A program made the position numbers and the translations under genes. A stretch of DNA of 25,998 nucleotides from Priapulus caudatus (taxonomy: Eukaryota > Priapulida > Priapulimorpha > Priapulimorphida > Priapulidae), in contig NW_014577520.1 in the NCBI RefSeq assembly GCF_000485595.1, forward strand, positions 23,294 to 49,291. The letters run 5' to 3'. The notes beneath the pieces were generated by a model, which had not been told where the DNA came from, did no database searches, and saw only the letters and a program-made list of their open reading frames with translations. Shown one piece after another: positions 1 through 8,969 of this stretch; the first letter of the stretch is position 1; every line of letters begins with the position of its first letter.

Positions 1-12
1 TGTTTGGTGATT

Positions 13-232
13 GAATGCCCCCATGACATTGACATGACCTTGTGTTGTTATGAATGCCCCCATGACATTGACGATGACCTTGTGTTTTAGAATGCCTCCA
101 TGACATTGACGATGTGACCTTGTGTTGTTCATGAATGCCCCATGACATTGACGATGACAGTGTCGTTATGAATAGCCCCCATTTACATTGACGATGACCT
201 TGTGTAATTGTGTATGAATGCCCATGACGTTG
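13..232. repeat. Tandem repeat, ~39-45 bp unit, 5-6 copies
   Basis: Units begin GAATGCCCCCATGACATTGA and continue with GATGACCTTGTGTTGTTAT. Successive units differ by small insertions and deletions, such as CCCC against CCCCC and GATGACC against GATGTGACC. The array probably extends left of the window. The indel pattern resembles sequencing noise as much as true unit divergence. Confidence 0.85.
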
Positions 233-277
233 TCGACCGTCGCCGCTGCTTAATGTGTGGCCGTGTTTCATGTGCAG

Positions 278-443
278 CTAAGAATGGTCTGATGTCTCAC
301 GTCTTCAACAAGTCGTCGGCGTCTTCTACTTTCTCGACCAAACTACGAGGAGGTGCGACTACATGACTACACGGGTGTCGTCATCGTACACCGAAGCCGT
401 ACGAACACGAGGTCGACTTGTCGGCGACCCGAGGCCAAACCAG
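278..443 (+). CDS. Cupredoxin-like exon, C-terminal half of a domain, frameshifted
   Basis: An acceptor (TTTCATGTGCAG) precedes this stretch and a donor (CAG/GTGCGC) ends it. The 166-nt length is close to the 165-nt homologous exon at 6391-6555. Translation in mixed frames gives LMSHVFNK, then VGVFYFLDQTT, then a stretch ending TGVVIVH. This matches the cupredoxin pattern of F-x-x-x-G-V-F-Y-F followed by M-x-G-x-V-x-V. At least two frame changes are needed, one after HVFNK and one after the CDYM residues, so as written the exon does not encode a continuous domain. The Met before the last strand appears kept, while the Cys and His copper ligands are not evident. The first half of this domain is not in the window. 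Frameshifts are attributed to sequence error or pseudogenisation and cannot be separated here. Confidence 0.5.
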
Positions 444-743
444 GTGCGCACGCCGCCTGGGTGGCGACTGCAGTGGTGGGAGAGGGGGGTGTAGCGCGTA
501 GCAATCAAACCTAACCTAACCCATAACCTAACCTACCCTAATATTAGAGTAGTTTAATTACTAAAAAGAACATATTTAGTTAAGAAGAGAGAGAGAGAGC
601 AGAGAGCAAAGGAGAGAGAGAGAGATGGGGAGAGATAGAGAGAGAAGAAGAGAGAAGGGGGGCGAATGAAGGAGCGAAAAGGAGTGCGGCAATCTCATCA
701 GCTACTATAGCGAGTGAGCAGAGAAACTGTGTGTTGTTGTCAG
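444..743 (+). other. Intron with CCTAA-type repeat and GA-rich tract
   Basis: The donor GTGCGC opens the interval. At 505-540 there is a short degenerate array of CCTAA/CCTAACC units, and at 582-660 a GA-rich microsatellite. The acceptor side is TTGTTGTCAG at about 734-743. No coding signal was seen inside. Confidence 0.5.
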
Positions 744-875
744 AGATCTATCGGTGATGAAGGAGACTACGTTCTGGTGGCAGTGGAAGAGGAGCTTGGA
801 TTCTGCTCCGTGTCTTCTCCGAAAGCGTCTGTCGGGGCAACACAGACGACCGCGTCAACGACGACGAATGCGACA
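744..875 (+). CDS. Candidate cupredoxin exon, N-terminal half, with frame noise
   Basis: After an acceptor TTGTTGTCAG, one frame starts RSIGDEGDYV and the next frame reads TTFWWQWKRSLDSA. The latter aligns with IFWTWK in the clean exon at 14101 and WIVWTWEG in the exon at 5831, that is, the strand before the first copper-ligand His in cupredoxins. A third frame continues VFSESVCRGNTDDR. The likely donor is ACA/GTAGGG at 876. No single frame carries the whole motif, so one or more indels are implied. It pairs naturally with the following exon at 1163-1320 to make one domain. Confidence 0.35.
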
Positions 876-1162
876 GTAGGGTGGCGCTGACGTCTCTCTC
901 ACACACATGCCGCACCGTGCGCATCAGCCCGCCTGCGCCGAATAATAAATTTTGTTTCGTTCGTTGTTGTTGTTGTTGTCGTCATTATCGTCTCTCATCG
1001 TCTGCTTGGTTGTGATTGCTAGTATTATTATTGTTGTTGTGTTGTTGTTGTTGTTGTTGTGTTGTTGTTGTCTGTGTGTTGTTGTTGTTGTCGTCGTTAT
1101 CGTAATCGTTGTTGTTGTTGTGATTGCTATTATTATTTGTTGTTGTTGTTGTTGTCACACAG
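876..1162 (+). other. Intron dominated by (GTT)n / (TTG)n microsatellite
   Basis: From about 958 to 1156 the sequence is a run of GTTGTTGTTG with short interruptions (ATTATT, GTCGTC). A hydrophobic open frame through it is a simple-repeat translation and not a protein. The interval ends with the acceptor GTTGTCACACAG. Confidence 0.6.
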
Positions 1163-1320
1163 AGACGTGTAAGTACATCGACTGAAGACGCGTTCTAAGC
1201 GTATGAACGAAGTCGGGGAGCCAGTCCTACGTTGAGAAGTGTCGGCGTGTTCCTCTACCCACCACTGGCCGACATACCACGGATGGGCACCGTCTCCATC
1301 ATCGTCAGCACATGTCCACA
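1163..1320 (+). CDS. Cupredoxin-like exon, C-terminal half of a domain, frameshifted
   Basis: Near the end one clean frame reads VGVFLYPPLADIPRM then GTVSIIVSTCP, matching the G-V-F-Y-F ... G-A-I-V-V-V ending of the exon at 6391-6555. Upstream, SQSYVEK in another frame matches SYMHRF of that exon. At least one indel lies around 1236-1242 and others further 5'. The Met before G-T-V-S-I is retained, but no Cys or His ligands are seen in the expected Y-x-C-x-x-H positions. The exon ends at a GTGAGT donor. The terminal bases of this exon plus the donor are the unit of the minisatellite that follows. Confidence 0.55.
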
Positions 1321-2512
1321 GTGAGTCATCCATCGTCAGCACATGTTCCACAGGTGAGTCATCATCGTCAGCACATGTCAGCTCCAGTTGAGTTATCATC
1401 GTCAGCACATGTTCACAGAGTGAGTCATCATCGTCAACACATGTTCACAGGTGAGTCATCATCGTCAGCACATGTTCACAGGTGAGTCATCATCGTCAAC
1501 ACATGTCCACAGTGAGGTCCATCAAGCGTCACAGCACATGTCCACAGGTAGTCACATCGTCAAGCACATGTCCACCAGGTGAGTCATCATCGTCACACAT
1601 GTCCACAGGTGGCAGTCATTCATCGTCAGCACCTGTCCCAGGTAGTCATCATCGCAACACAATGTCCACCGGTGAGTCATTCATCTGTCCCCATGTCCAC
1701 ATGGTAGTCATCATCGTCAAGCACATGTCACAGGTGACGTCATTGCATCGTCAGCACACTGTCCACAGGTGAGTCATCATCGCGCACCATGTCCACAGGT
1801 GAGTCATCATCGTCTACACATTGCCACAGGTGACATCGATCATGCGTCACACACATGTCCACAGGTGAGGTTCTAATCGTATACGTAAAGCCAAGTCCAC
1901 AGGTGAGTCATCATCGTCAACACATGTCCACAGGTGAGTCATCATCGTCAGCACATGTCCACAGGTGAGTCATCATCGTCAACACATGTCCACAGGTGAG
2001 TCATCATCGTCAGCACATGTCCACATGAGTCATCATTGTGTCAGCCATGTCCACAGGGACGTCATCATGTCACACCCATGTACCCACAGCGTGAGTCATC
2101 ATGCGTCAGCCACATGTCCATCAGCCGTGGTTTCGTCATCGTTCAACGACATTCCACGGTGAGTCGTGCATCGTCACACATGTCCACAGGTGAGTCATCA
2201 TGTCACACACTGTCCAACAGGTGAGTCTCATCGTCAGCACATGTTCGCAAGGTGAGGTCATCAATCGTCAACCACATGTTCACAGGTGAGTCATCATCAT
2301 CAACACATGTCCACAGGTGAGTCGTCATCGTCAACACATGTCCACAGGTGAGTCATCATCGTCAACACATGTCCACAGATGAGTCATCATCATCAGCACA
2401 TGTCCACCAGGTGACGTCTCATCGTCAGCACATAGGTCCACATGTGACGTTCGTATCGTCAGCACATGCCCACAGGTGAGTCATCATCGTTAGCACATGT
2501 TCACAGGTGAGC
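1290..2512 (+). repeat. 31-bp minisatellite containing a splice donor in every unit
   Basis: The consensus unit is CATCATCGTCAGCACATGTC followed by CACAGGTGAGT, 31 bp, in roughly 35-40 copies. The stretch 1890-2030 is nearly perfect; other parts carry single-base indels. The first 24 bases match the 3' end of the exon ending at 1320, encoding the IIVSTCP region, and the unit then runs through CAG/GTGAGT. The array therefore arose by amplifying an exon-intron junction. Because 31 is not a multiple of 3, readthrough cycles frames and meets TGA, so short open frames inside are not genes. Confidence 0.9.
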
Positions 2513-3067
2513 CTGCAGCGAGCTAGCCATCGCCACCGCGTGCGTGCGTGCGTGCGTGTGTGTGTATGTGTGTGTGTGGTGCGTGTGTGTGTGTAGCGTG
2601 CGTGTGCGTGTGTGTTGTGGTATGTGTTGTGTGGCGCGGTCGCGCGTGTGTGTGTGTGCACGATTTGCTGGCTTGCTTAGCGTGTTGTGTACGTGCTATC
2701 TGATATTACGGCGGTTGGTTGTCCGTTCGTGCTGGTTCTTGCTTATGATGGCGGGGCATGCGGGTCGGCCGCTGTCTCTGTGCTGCCAGATCGTGCTTGC
2801 TATGATCGGGTCGTCGCTGCTCCTTCTGGGCTATCTATGGTGTTCGGTTCGGGATAATTCGCTTATCTACTTACATTACTCCCGAGGGACGGTAATGTTG
2901 AAGCTTGGCCCTGTACTATTATGCTTGTTGGTTCGGGGCTCCGTTGCTAATAATAGATACGTGTCGTTGACGTACAAATTCTCTTTAGATTCCTCAGGAT
3001 CGAAACTGTCGCTCTGATCATTCTAGTAGTGACTAAGTGTGCCTTGCGTGTTGGTTTCGTAGTGTAG

Positions 3068-3204
3068 ACTCTGCACGCGCCGTCTGCAGCCTGACGGAGG
3101 ACCGAGTTACATGAGGGTGTGGTGTCAACCAATCCCATCCCGATTGGACTGGATCGTTCTGGGCACGTGGGAGGGCTGCAATGGGCGCATAACGATCACT
3201 TGCG
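3068..3204 (+). pseudogene. Corrupted copy of the cupredoxin exon 5831-5947
   Basis: The stretch from CCCATCCCGATTGGACTGGA to GGGCGCATAACG matches the clean exon over most of its length, but it is about 137 nt against 117. Single-base insertions break the frame repeatedly, for example GATTGGACTGG against GATGACTGG and CGTTCTGGGCACG against CGTCTGGACG. The conserved donor GTATAC is still present. No intact reading frame remains. It is not counted as a functional exon. Confidence 0.75.
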
Positions 3205-3798
3205 GTATACCGTTGGCGGCACTCACCTACACTCCTTACCACGTGATACGCCTATCGTATAATTGAGATTCGTCTCGCTGCTAGTCTAGCCATACCTGCT
3301 TCTTCGCAAATGAGATGATTCCATTCTTTCGTCACGAGTATCTGGGCATTGCTGTGCTTTCTGCCGTGGCTGGCCGAGTGACGGAGTCGTGGTCTGATAG
3401 CAACTTAGGCGCTGTACGTTGATGTGTGCACTGCAGGATCTTTCTCGTTCTGATGCAAAGGTTGTTTTCGACTGGCCAGTTAGTTTCAACCCGAAGATTC
3501 TTTCAGGTGTCCTCCATACTGACACCTTTACCAATTTTATTTTTTGGTTTTTTATCCTATATTTTATATACCTCGCGCACCCGTTACTTTAATCTATATT
3601 AGAACCTATACGTTGCGTTTTGCCACATTACTCACTGATAATATACCACACTTCACACGTACCTTCTATGTACCTCTTTGCAATTTGCCTGGGGCTCATG
3701 TGAACACAGCATGTTTGTAGTACTATAATTATTATATTTTTTTTTATTTTTTTAGTTTTTGATTCATCTATCACTACGTTATCTAGCCTTCGGATTGC

Positions 3799-3994
3799 TG
3801 CTCAAATGGTGTCGCCGGTGTGTGAAGGATGGTTTCTTTAGACGGACAGGTTCGCAGATAGTCAGCTCGGCCTCGCTACTCTTACATTGCACCGCACTTT
3901 CGCGCTTTTTTAACAGCTGGTCGTTCTATCGTGTTTGTAGTTCGGCGCGTCTAAGACTAGGTTAGAGCCATCGTCGTCGTCTCCCCAGGCTCAG
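3799..3994 (+). pseudogene. Corrupted copy of the cupredoxin exon 6391-6555
   Basis: It matches the clean exon from the bases encoding NGSPVKDGF through to the CCATCGTCGTCGTCTCC end and the GTGAGG donor. It is about 196 nt against 165. The acceptor CAG of the clean copy is lost (CGGATTGC runs straight into TGCT), and the middle is expanded with extra bases. Frame is not maintained. Confidence 0.75.
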
Positions 3995-4023
3995 GTGAGG
4001 CATTGCTGCTTTGTCCTGCTTAA

Positions 4024-4580
4024 CCGCCTCTCTCATCATCACTCTCCTCTCGCTCTCTTTCTCTCTTATCGTCTCTCTCTTTCCTCTCTAACGTCATCTC
4101 TCCTATGTCTCTCTCTCTCTCTTCTATCCTCTCTCTCTCTCTCTTTCTTTCTCTCTGTATGGTCACTCTCTCTCATTCTCTCTCTACTGAGTCTCTCTTT
4201 TATCTCATGTCTGTATCTCATTCTCTCTCTCGTGAGCTCTCTTTGTTTCTTGCTCTGTATCTCATTCTTTCTCTCTCTTTCTGTGTAATTGTCTCTTTCT
4301 CTCGCCATCATTCATTCGCACTCTGATTTCCTAATTATTGGTATGTCCCTCTCTCTTTATTTTTCTTTTCATACTCTATCATGGTCTCTCTCGCTCTTCT
4401 CTCTCTGTGTCTCTCTCTCTGCATTCTCTCTCATTGAATCTTCTCTTATATCTCTGTGCTCGTGATATCTCACACTCTCCTCTGTCTCTCGATCCTTATC
4501 TCTCCGCTTCCCTCGCTCCCCTTCTTCTCTATCGCCTCTAAAATTTCTTCTTCGTCTTCTTTTTATCTCTCCCCCTACCG
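4024..4580 (+). repeat. (CT)n / TCTCTC microsatellite tract in the left copy
   Basis: A long pyrimidine-rich run of TCTC units with CATT and TGTATC interruptions. It is collinear with 6595-7065 in the clean copy, including the shared CGATCCTTATCTCTCCGCTT segment. Arg/Glu- and Ser/Leu-rich open frames here are artefacts of the repeat. Confidence 0.85.
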
Positions 4581-4710
4581 TCTTCACCCTTCTACGAGTA
4601 ACACCACGTCGGCGGCGGCTGTCTGGCGTTATTGCTCTGTGTTGTAGGGAGACGAGTCGTGCATCGCACACGTTATCACGCTGCTCCGTTTTATTGTGCC
4701 GTTCGCACAG

Positions 4711-4909
4711 CGTCTCGTGAGTGCGTTATAACGCGAGGTCAGAGTTAAGAATGACATCGGCGATACTTTTTTCGCCACTCCATCACCGGATCACCGGCGA
4801 CATTCGTCTCTGGTAACTCTTCGACCGGCGCCACCTCAGGTCGGGATCGTCACCTTCGACTACCAATTACGATCGAATAGATACCACGCTGCGTCGCTCC
4901 AGTCGCCAG
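4711..4909 (+). pseudogene. Corrupted copy of the cupredoxin exon 7161-7306
   Basis: Shared landmarks are the acceptor TCGCACAG, AATGACATCGGCGAT, CACCGGCGACATT, CTCTTCGACC and the final CGCCAG before GTGATGATTG. In this copy one base separates CAG from the GT. It is about 199 nt against 146, a 36% excess made of scattered insertions. Frame is destroyed throughout. Confidence 0.7.
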
Positions 4910-5570
4910 CGTGATGATTGAACAGTTGCCGACGACAACGGCGTAAATTGATGACGTTTTTCGCGTATTACGTTAGTCGCCATCTTATCTGCTTCGTGAG
5001 GAATTAAACAGGAGTTAACTCTCGTTTTGGCTTAGTGTACGAGCGGAAGGTCAGCTTTGCTCTTGCGTTGGTTCGGGCTGTGCAGGGCTGCCAACTCTCA
5101 CGCAATTTGAGGCTAATCTTCACGCTCTCACTCCAGAGCTGCCTAATTCTCACGCAAGTTTACAGAAAAAAAAACCAAGAGTATAAAAAACAAGTATTTA
5201 CTCTTTTAGCGCATAGGCAATTTTACAATTTTTTTGAGGCTGAACGGGTTCTACGAATTCTCGCCCTTGTATACACTTTCTTAATGTCCAATTTTTCATG
5301 TGTAGGCGAAGTAACCGTATAGTTATACAATGTTAAGGGTGAGCTGTTTCGGCATAGCGCTTTTAAACAAAAAATGGACTTTGACACTGAGAGCAGAACC
5401 TTATAATTATTATCTACCTTGTGACATATGTCCATAAGCAAACAATGTGAAAAACGAACAGCAACTTGGTCTTTCTGAGTCGAAATACAAGAATAACAAG
5501 CAGACGATCGTGTGACCCGATGTAGCGATATACCCTTGGTGCTTATTTATGTAATTGCTCATTCCATTTG

Positions 5571-5830
5571 TGTGTGTGCGTGCGTGTGTGTGTGTATGCG
5601 TGCGTGCGTGTGTGTGTGTGTATGTGTGTGTGCGCGCGCGTGTGTGTGTGCCGTGCTGCTGCTAGCGTGGTGTAGTGCTATCTGATATGACGCGGTGTGC
5701 GTGCTGTCTGCTATGATGCGGTGTGCGTGCTATCTGCTATGACGTCGTGTGCGTGCTACTATGTGTGTGTGTGTACTATATGTGTGTGCGTGCGTGCTCT
5801 GACTTGGTGTGCGTGCTGCTTTGTTGGTAG
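5571..5830 (+). repeat. (GT)n-rich intron immediately upstream of exon 5831
   Basis: GT/GC dinucleotide runs occupy 5571-5650. Degenerate GTGCGTGCTATCTGCTATGA units of about 28 bp follow to about 5815. The interval ends with the acceptor TTTGTTGGTAG at 5830. The upstream exon joined to this acceptor cannot be identified with confidence. Confidence 0.7.
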
Positions 5831-5947
5831 GTGCACGCCGTGCAGGTGACGGACGACCAGTACACGCCGAGGGTTGTCACCATCCATCCCGATGACTGGA
5901 TCGTCTGGACGTGGGAGGGGTGCAAGTGGGCGCATAACGTCATGCAG
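5831..5947 (+). CDS. Cupredoxin domain 1, N-terminal exon
   Basis: This exon encodes 39 residues in phase 0 to phase 0, starting VHAVQVTDDQYTPRVVTIHP and ending KWAHNVMQ. It has the Greek-key opening of small blue copper proteins: V-x-V-x-D-x-x-Y-x-P, a second strand V-V-T-I, the P-D-D turn, then W-I-V-W-T-W and the A-H-N-V that holds the first type-1 copper His. The acceptor is TTGGTAG and the donor is CAG/GTATAC. The next exon joins in phase and completes the fold. The His is present, but the partners in the next exon are not, so copper binding is doubtful. The domain call is firm from the pattern; the function is inferred only as extracellular or structural. Confidence 0.87.
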
Positions 5948-6390
5948 GTATACGTGCGCACTCACCACACCTTACCACGTATACGCCCACATGAATGAAT
6001 TCGTCTCTGTAGTGAGCCTACCTGTCTCGAAATGGAGTTCCTTTCGTGACGTATCTGGCATCGTGCTTCTGCTCGGCTGGCGAGATGGTGTTCTGATAAC
6101 ACTTGGCCCTGCTTGATTTGTGCACACCAGGTCTTTCTGTCGGCGGTTGTTTCGTGCCAGTTATTGTCAACCCCGAAGATCTTCAGGTCCTCCATAACAC
6201 CTTATACTTGGTGTTATATAACGCCTTTATATAACCACCACACCGTACCTATAACACCTTATACGTGGTGCAATATAACGCCTTTATATAACCACCACAC
6301 CGTACCTATACCTTGCAATTGCCTGTATGACGAGCGTACCTATAATTATTATATATTATCTATACTATATATCGAGCTCACGGATTGCAG
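5948..6390 (+). other. Intron with a duplicated ~57-bp unit
   Basis: The interval between donor GTATAC and acceptor CGGATTGCAG holds a two-copy tandem repeat at about 6194-6308. Each copy contains ATAACACCTTATAC and ends CACCACACCGTACCTATA. Nothing coding was seen; the two in-frame copies in one short open frame are repeat translation. Confidence 0.75.
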
Positions 6391-6555
6391 GTGCTTCACA
6401 ATGGGTCGCCGGTGAAGGATGGTTTCTGTAGCGGACAGGTCGCAGAGTCGCCGTACTCCTACATGCACCGCTTCCGTAACAAGGGCGTCTTCTACTTTGT
6501 CAGCTCGGCGCGCTCTAAGATAGTAGGAGCCATCGTCGTCGTCTCCCAGGCTCAG
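6391..6555 (+). CDS. Cupredoxin domain 1, C-terminal exon
   Basis: This exon encodes 55 residues, phase 0 to phase 0, beginning VLHNGSPVKDGFCSGQ, with SYMHRFRNKGVFYF in the middle and IVGAIVVVSQAQ at the end. The order of edge strand, F-x-x-x-G-V-F-Y-F hairpin and final V-G-A-I-V-V-V strand is typical of cupredoxins. In a functional type-1 site the segment after Y-F carries Cys, His and Met; here it reads VSSARSKIVG, with none of the three. Together with 5831-5947 it makes a domain of about 94 residues, a normal size for the family. The acceptor is GATTGCAG and the donor is CAG/GTGAGG. Confidence 0.9.
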
Positions 6556-6656
6556 GTGAGGCGGTGCTGCTTGTCCTGTTACCACTCTCTCATCATCATC
6601 TCTCTCTCTCTCTTTCTCTCTACGTCTCTCTCTTTCTCTCTACGTCTCTCTCTATG

Positions 6657-6688
<32 letters not shown>

Positions 6689-7160
6689 TCTTTCTTTCTC
6701 TCTGTATGTCACTCTCTCTCATTCTCTCTCTCTGAGTCTCTCTTTATCTCTGTCTGTATCTCATTCTCTCTCTCTGAGTCTCTCTTTATTTCTGTCTGTA
6801 TCTCATTCTCTCTCTCTTTCTGTATGTCTTTCTCGCTCATTCTCTCGCTGTCTCTCTTTGTATGTCCCTCTCTCTTATTCTTTCTCTCTCTCTCATTCTC
6901 TCTCGCTCTCTCTCTCTGTGTCTCTCTCTCTCATTCTCTCTCTCTCTCTCTTTATCTCTGTCTGTATCTCAATCTCCCTCTGTCTCTCGATCCTTATCTC
7001 TCCGCTTCCCTCTCCCCCCTCTCTCTCTCTATCGCTCTCTCGCTTCTTTTTTTATTCCCCTTCCCTTCACCCCCTCTACAAATAACACACGTCGCGTGCT
7101 GTTGGCGTTGCCGTGGAGACGGTCGTCATGACAACACGTCTGCTCGTTTGCGTCGCACAG
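6556..7160 (+). other. Intron filled by a (CT)n tract
   Basis: From about 6595 to 7065 the sequence is TCTCTC with CATT, TGTATC and GAGTC interruptions. Several long Ser/Leu frames overlap it and are not genes. The last 90 bases are unique sequence ending in the acceptor GCGTCGCACAG. Confidence 0.8.
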
Positions 7161-7306
7161 GTGCACGAGCAGAAGGTGAATGACATCGGCGATCTGCCCA
7201 TCATCACCGACACCGGCGACATTGTCTGCTGGCTCTTCGACACGCCCACCCGGCAGGACGTCACCTACTACTACGACGATGATACGCGCGTGCTCCAGCT
7301 CGCCAG
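7161..7306 (+). CDS. Cupredoxin domain 2, N-terminal exon
   Basis: The exon is 146 nt and encodes VHEQKVNDIGDLPIITDTGD, then IVCWLFDTPTRQDVTYYYDD and a tail RVLQLA. It ends in phase 2 (AG/). The VH start and the T-G-D-I-V-C-W-L-F strand align with the VH start and D-D-W-I-V-W-T-W of domain 1. The position of the first copper His is occupied by TRQDV, so this ligand is lost. The donor is CCAG/GTGATG. The codon split across the junction (AG + A, Arg) is completed by exon 8098, which supports the pairing. Confidence 0.85.
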
Positions 7307-8097
7307 GTGATGATTGACAGTTGCCGGCGACAACGGGGAGCGTCGCGATCGTAGCGCCATCTATCGTCGGAAAACGTTACTTGTTGGGCGAGCGAGTCAT
7401 GCTCTGCGTTTGGTGGGTGCAGGGCTGCCAACTCTCACGCAATTGAGGCTAATCTCACGCTCTCACTCCGAGTCTGCTAATTCTCACGCATACAGAAAAA
7501 AAACAGAAAAAAAACAAGTATACTCTAGAGCATTTCAATTCGCTGAACGGTTCTAGATCTCGCCCTTGCTTGCCAATGAGAACAGTTTTATGTAAGTGAG
7601 TTTCGCCTAAAAAACTGAAGGAGCAACTATATATGTCACTTTATAAGCAGAATAAAGGACCGAACAGTAGTATAAATACAAATACAAGCAGGATCTAGTG
7701 ATGTGTTATTATGAGCCATCCATACATCTACACATGTACCTAATCCATCTAAAAGCATAACTACAGTGTATCGCATTACTTGATTACATTGTTCAAAAAC
7801 TCACTAAGTATGCACCAGAATGCACAATTTCAAGCTGAAAAATGCAAAAGCTTCCTGGTGTGGGAGAAGGGTGACCCCTCTAGATCTACCACCCTCCTCG
7901 GTCGCTCAGCTCCCTCGCATAGTCTCACTCTCAACTCTAACTCGATGTTGGCAGCCCTGTATTATTGTGTCCAGCTGATGATTCCAGAGCATTGACTTCC
8001 ACCCGTTAGCGATTTTCCCCTATTAATTATTTCCATTAGCGTGTTATTTTCAGAAATGAATTTTTAAAATAAAAATTAATAAAAATTTTATTTTCAG
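7307..8097 (+). other. Intron with a possible TIR element
   Basis: It contains a candidate terminal-inverted-repeat element at 7420-7959 (separate entry), AT-rich unique sequence and the acceptor TTTATTTTCAG. No coding signal was seen. Confidence 0.6.
7420..7959. mobile_element. Candidate hAT-like non-autonomous element with CAGGGCTGCCAAC termini
   Basis: CAGGGCTGCCAAC begins at 7420 and its exact reverse complement GTTGGCAGCCCTG ends at 7959. The adjoining TCTCACGC-rich bases also pair loosely (CTCTCACG against CTCACTCTCAAC). The CAGGG-TGCCAA terminus is typical of hAT elements. The 8-bp target duplications expected for hAT are not visible (GGTGGGTG against TATTATTG), so the boundary or class may be wrong. 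The left terminus alone recurs at 5083 in the corrupted copy, whose end falls inside this element. Confidence 0.45.
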
Positions 8098-8173
8098 AAA
8101 ATGCATCGCACGCGCCTTCAACGATTCGGGAGTCTTCCATTTTACCTGCGCGGATTTTGTAAAGAATAAAAAG
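8098..8173 (+). CDS. Cupredoxin domain 2, C-terminal exon
   Basis: The exon is 76 nt. Its first A completes the split Arg codon from 7306, then 25 codons read KCIARAFNDSGVFHF followed by TCADFVKNKK. F-x-x-x-G-V-F-H-F-T-C aligns with F-x-x-x-G-x-Y-x-Y-x-C of blue copper proteins, so the Cys is present in the expected place. The His and Met that should follow are replaced by D/F and K. The acceptor TTATTTTCAG is strong; the donor is AAG/GTACAG. It ends in phase 0. The stretch was identified by splice phase and motif, since it is too short to stand out as an open frame. Confidence 0.8.
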
Positions 8174-8386
8174 GTACAGTGGCCTGCTTATGTTGAGCTT
8201 TTGTATGATCTACGTTGTGAATATCTGATTCGGTCTCCCTCTATATTTGTTATCTCTTCTTATCTCTTGTTAGCTCTCTCTCTCTCTTTCTCTTGCGTGC
8301 TCGCTTTCTCTCTCTTTCTCTTACACACTGTCTCTCTTTTTCTTTCTCTTTCATTCTTTCTCTGACTCTCTCTCTCTGTTTCTCCT

Positions 8387-8428
<42 letters not shown>

Positions 8429-8735
8429 CCTCTCTCTCTCTCTCTCTCTGCTCCTCTGTGTTTCTTCTCTCCTCTCTCTCTTCCCCCTCTCTCTCCGCCC
8501 CCCTCTCTCTCATTATCACTCATCACCACATATGAAAGGCTTCCACGCAGGCAGTCTTACCCATTTAACGTGGCGAGCTGCAGCTTATATAGACGAGATA
8601 AAGCTCTACGATAATCTCTCCACACGTTAGAGACTCTCTCTCTCTCTCTCTTTCTCCCTCTCTCTCTCTTTCTCCCTCTCTCTCTCTCTCTCTTTCTCCC
8701 TCTCTCTCCCTCTCTCTTTTTCTCTGTTTCTCTCG

Positions 8736-8780
<45 letters not shown>

Positions 8781-8856
8781 GTCTCTCTCTCGTCTCTCTC
8801 TCGTTCTCTCTCTCTCTCTCTCTCTCCTCTCTCTTCCCTCTCCTCTTTCTCTCTCT

Positions 8857-8901
<45 letters not shown>

Positions 8902-8969
8902 CTCGTTCTCTCTCTCTCTTTGTTTCTCTCCCACTCCCCTACTCTCTCTCTTTGTCTCTGTCTACCCAG
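8174..8969 (+). other. Intron made mostly of two (CT)n tracts
   Basis: Pyrimidine tracts run from about 8230 to 8520 and 8631 to 8966, separated by about 100 bases of unique sequence. The second tract runs directly into the acceptor TCTACCCAG, so the whole 340-nt run acts as a polypyrimidine tract. The Arg/Glu-rich frames on the reverse strand are repeat artefacts. Confidence 0.8.

Larger units (their letters stand above)
2530..5560 (+). repeat. Insertion-rich copy of the adjacent block 5570-7740
   Basis: Collinear landmarks occur in both blocks: a (GT)n/(GC)n tract (2537-2660 against 5571-5650), three cupredoxin exons, a (CT)n tract (4024-4580 against 6595-7065), the CAGGGCTGCCAACTCTCACG motif (5083 against 7420), and the following AT-rich text up to about 5515 and 7705. 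The left copy is about 3.0 kb and the right about 2.1 kb. The excess is scattered as one- to few-base insertions in exons and introns alike, not as a discrete insertion. This suits uncorrected long-read sequence or a misassembled second haplotype better than ordinary neutral decay. Confidence 0.85.

Noticed and set aside
1300-2512. Regular spaced repeats resembling a CRISPR array
   Set aside because: The whole 31-bp unit is repeated with no unique spacers, and the window is eukaryotic.
3068-4909. A genuine extra cupredoxin domain encoded by the left copy
   Set aside because: All three exons are broken by many insertions, and one acceptor is lost; it mirrors the clean copy and not a diverged paralogue.
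6564-7085. Long Ser/Leu-rich open frame
   Set aside because: It lies wholly in a (CT)n tract within an intron; the frames on both strands are open only because the repeat lacks stops.
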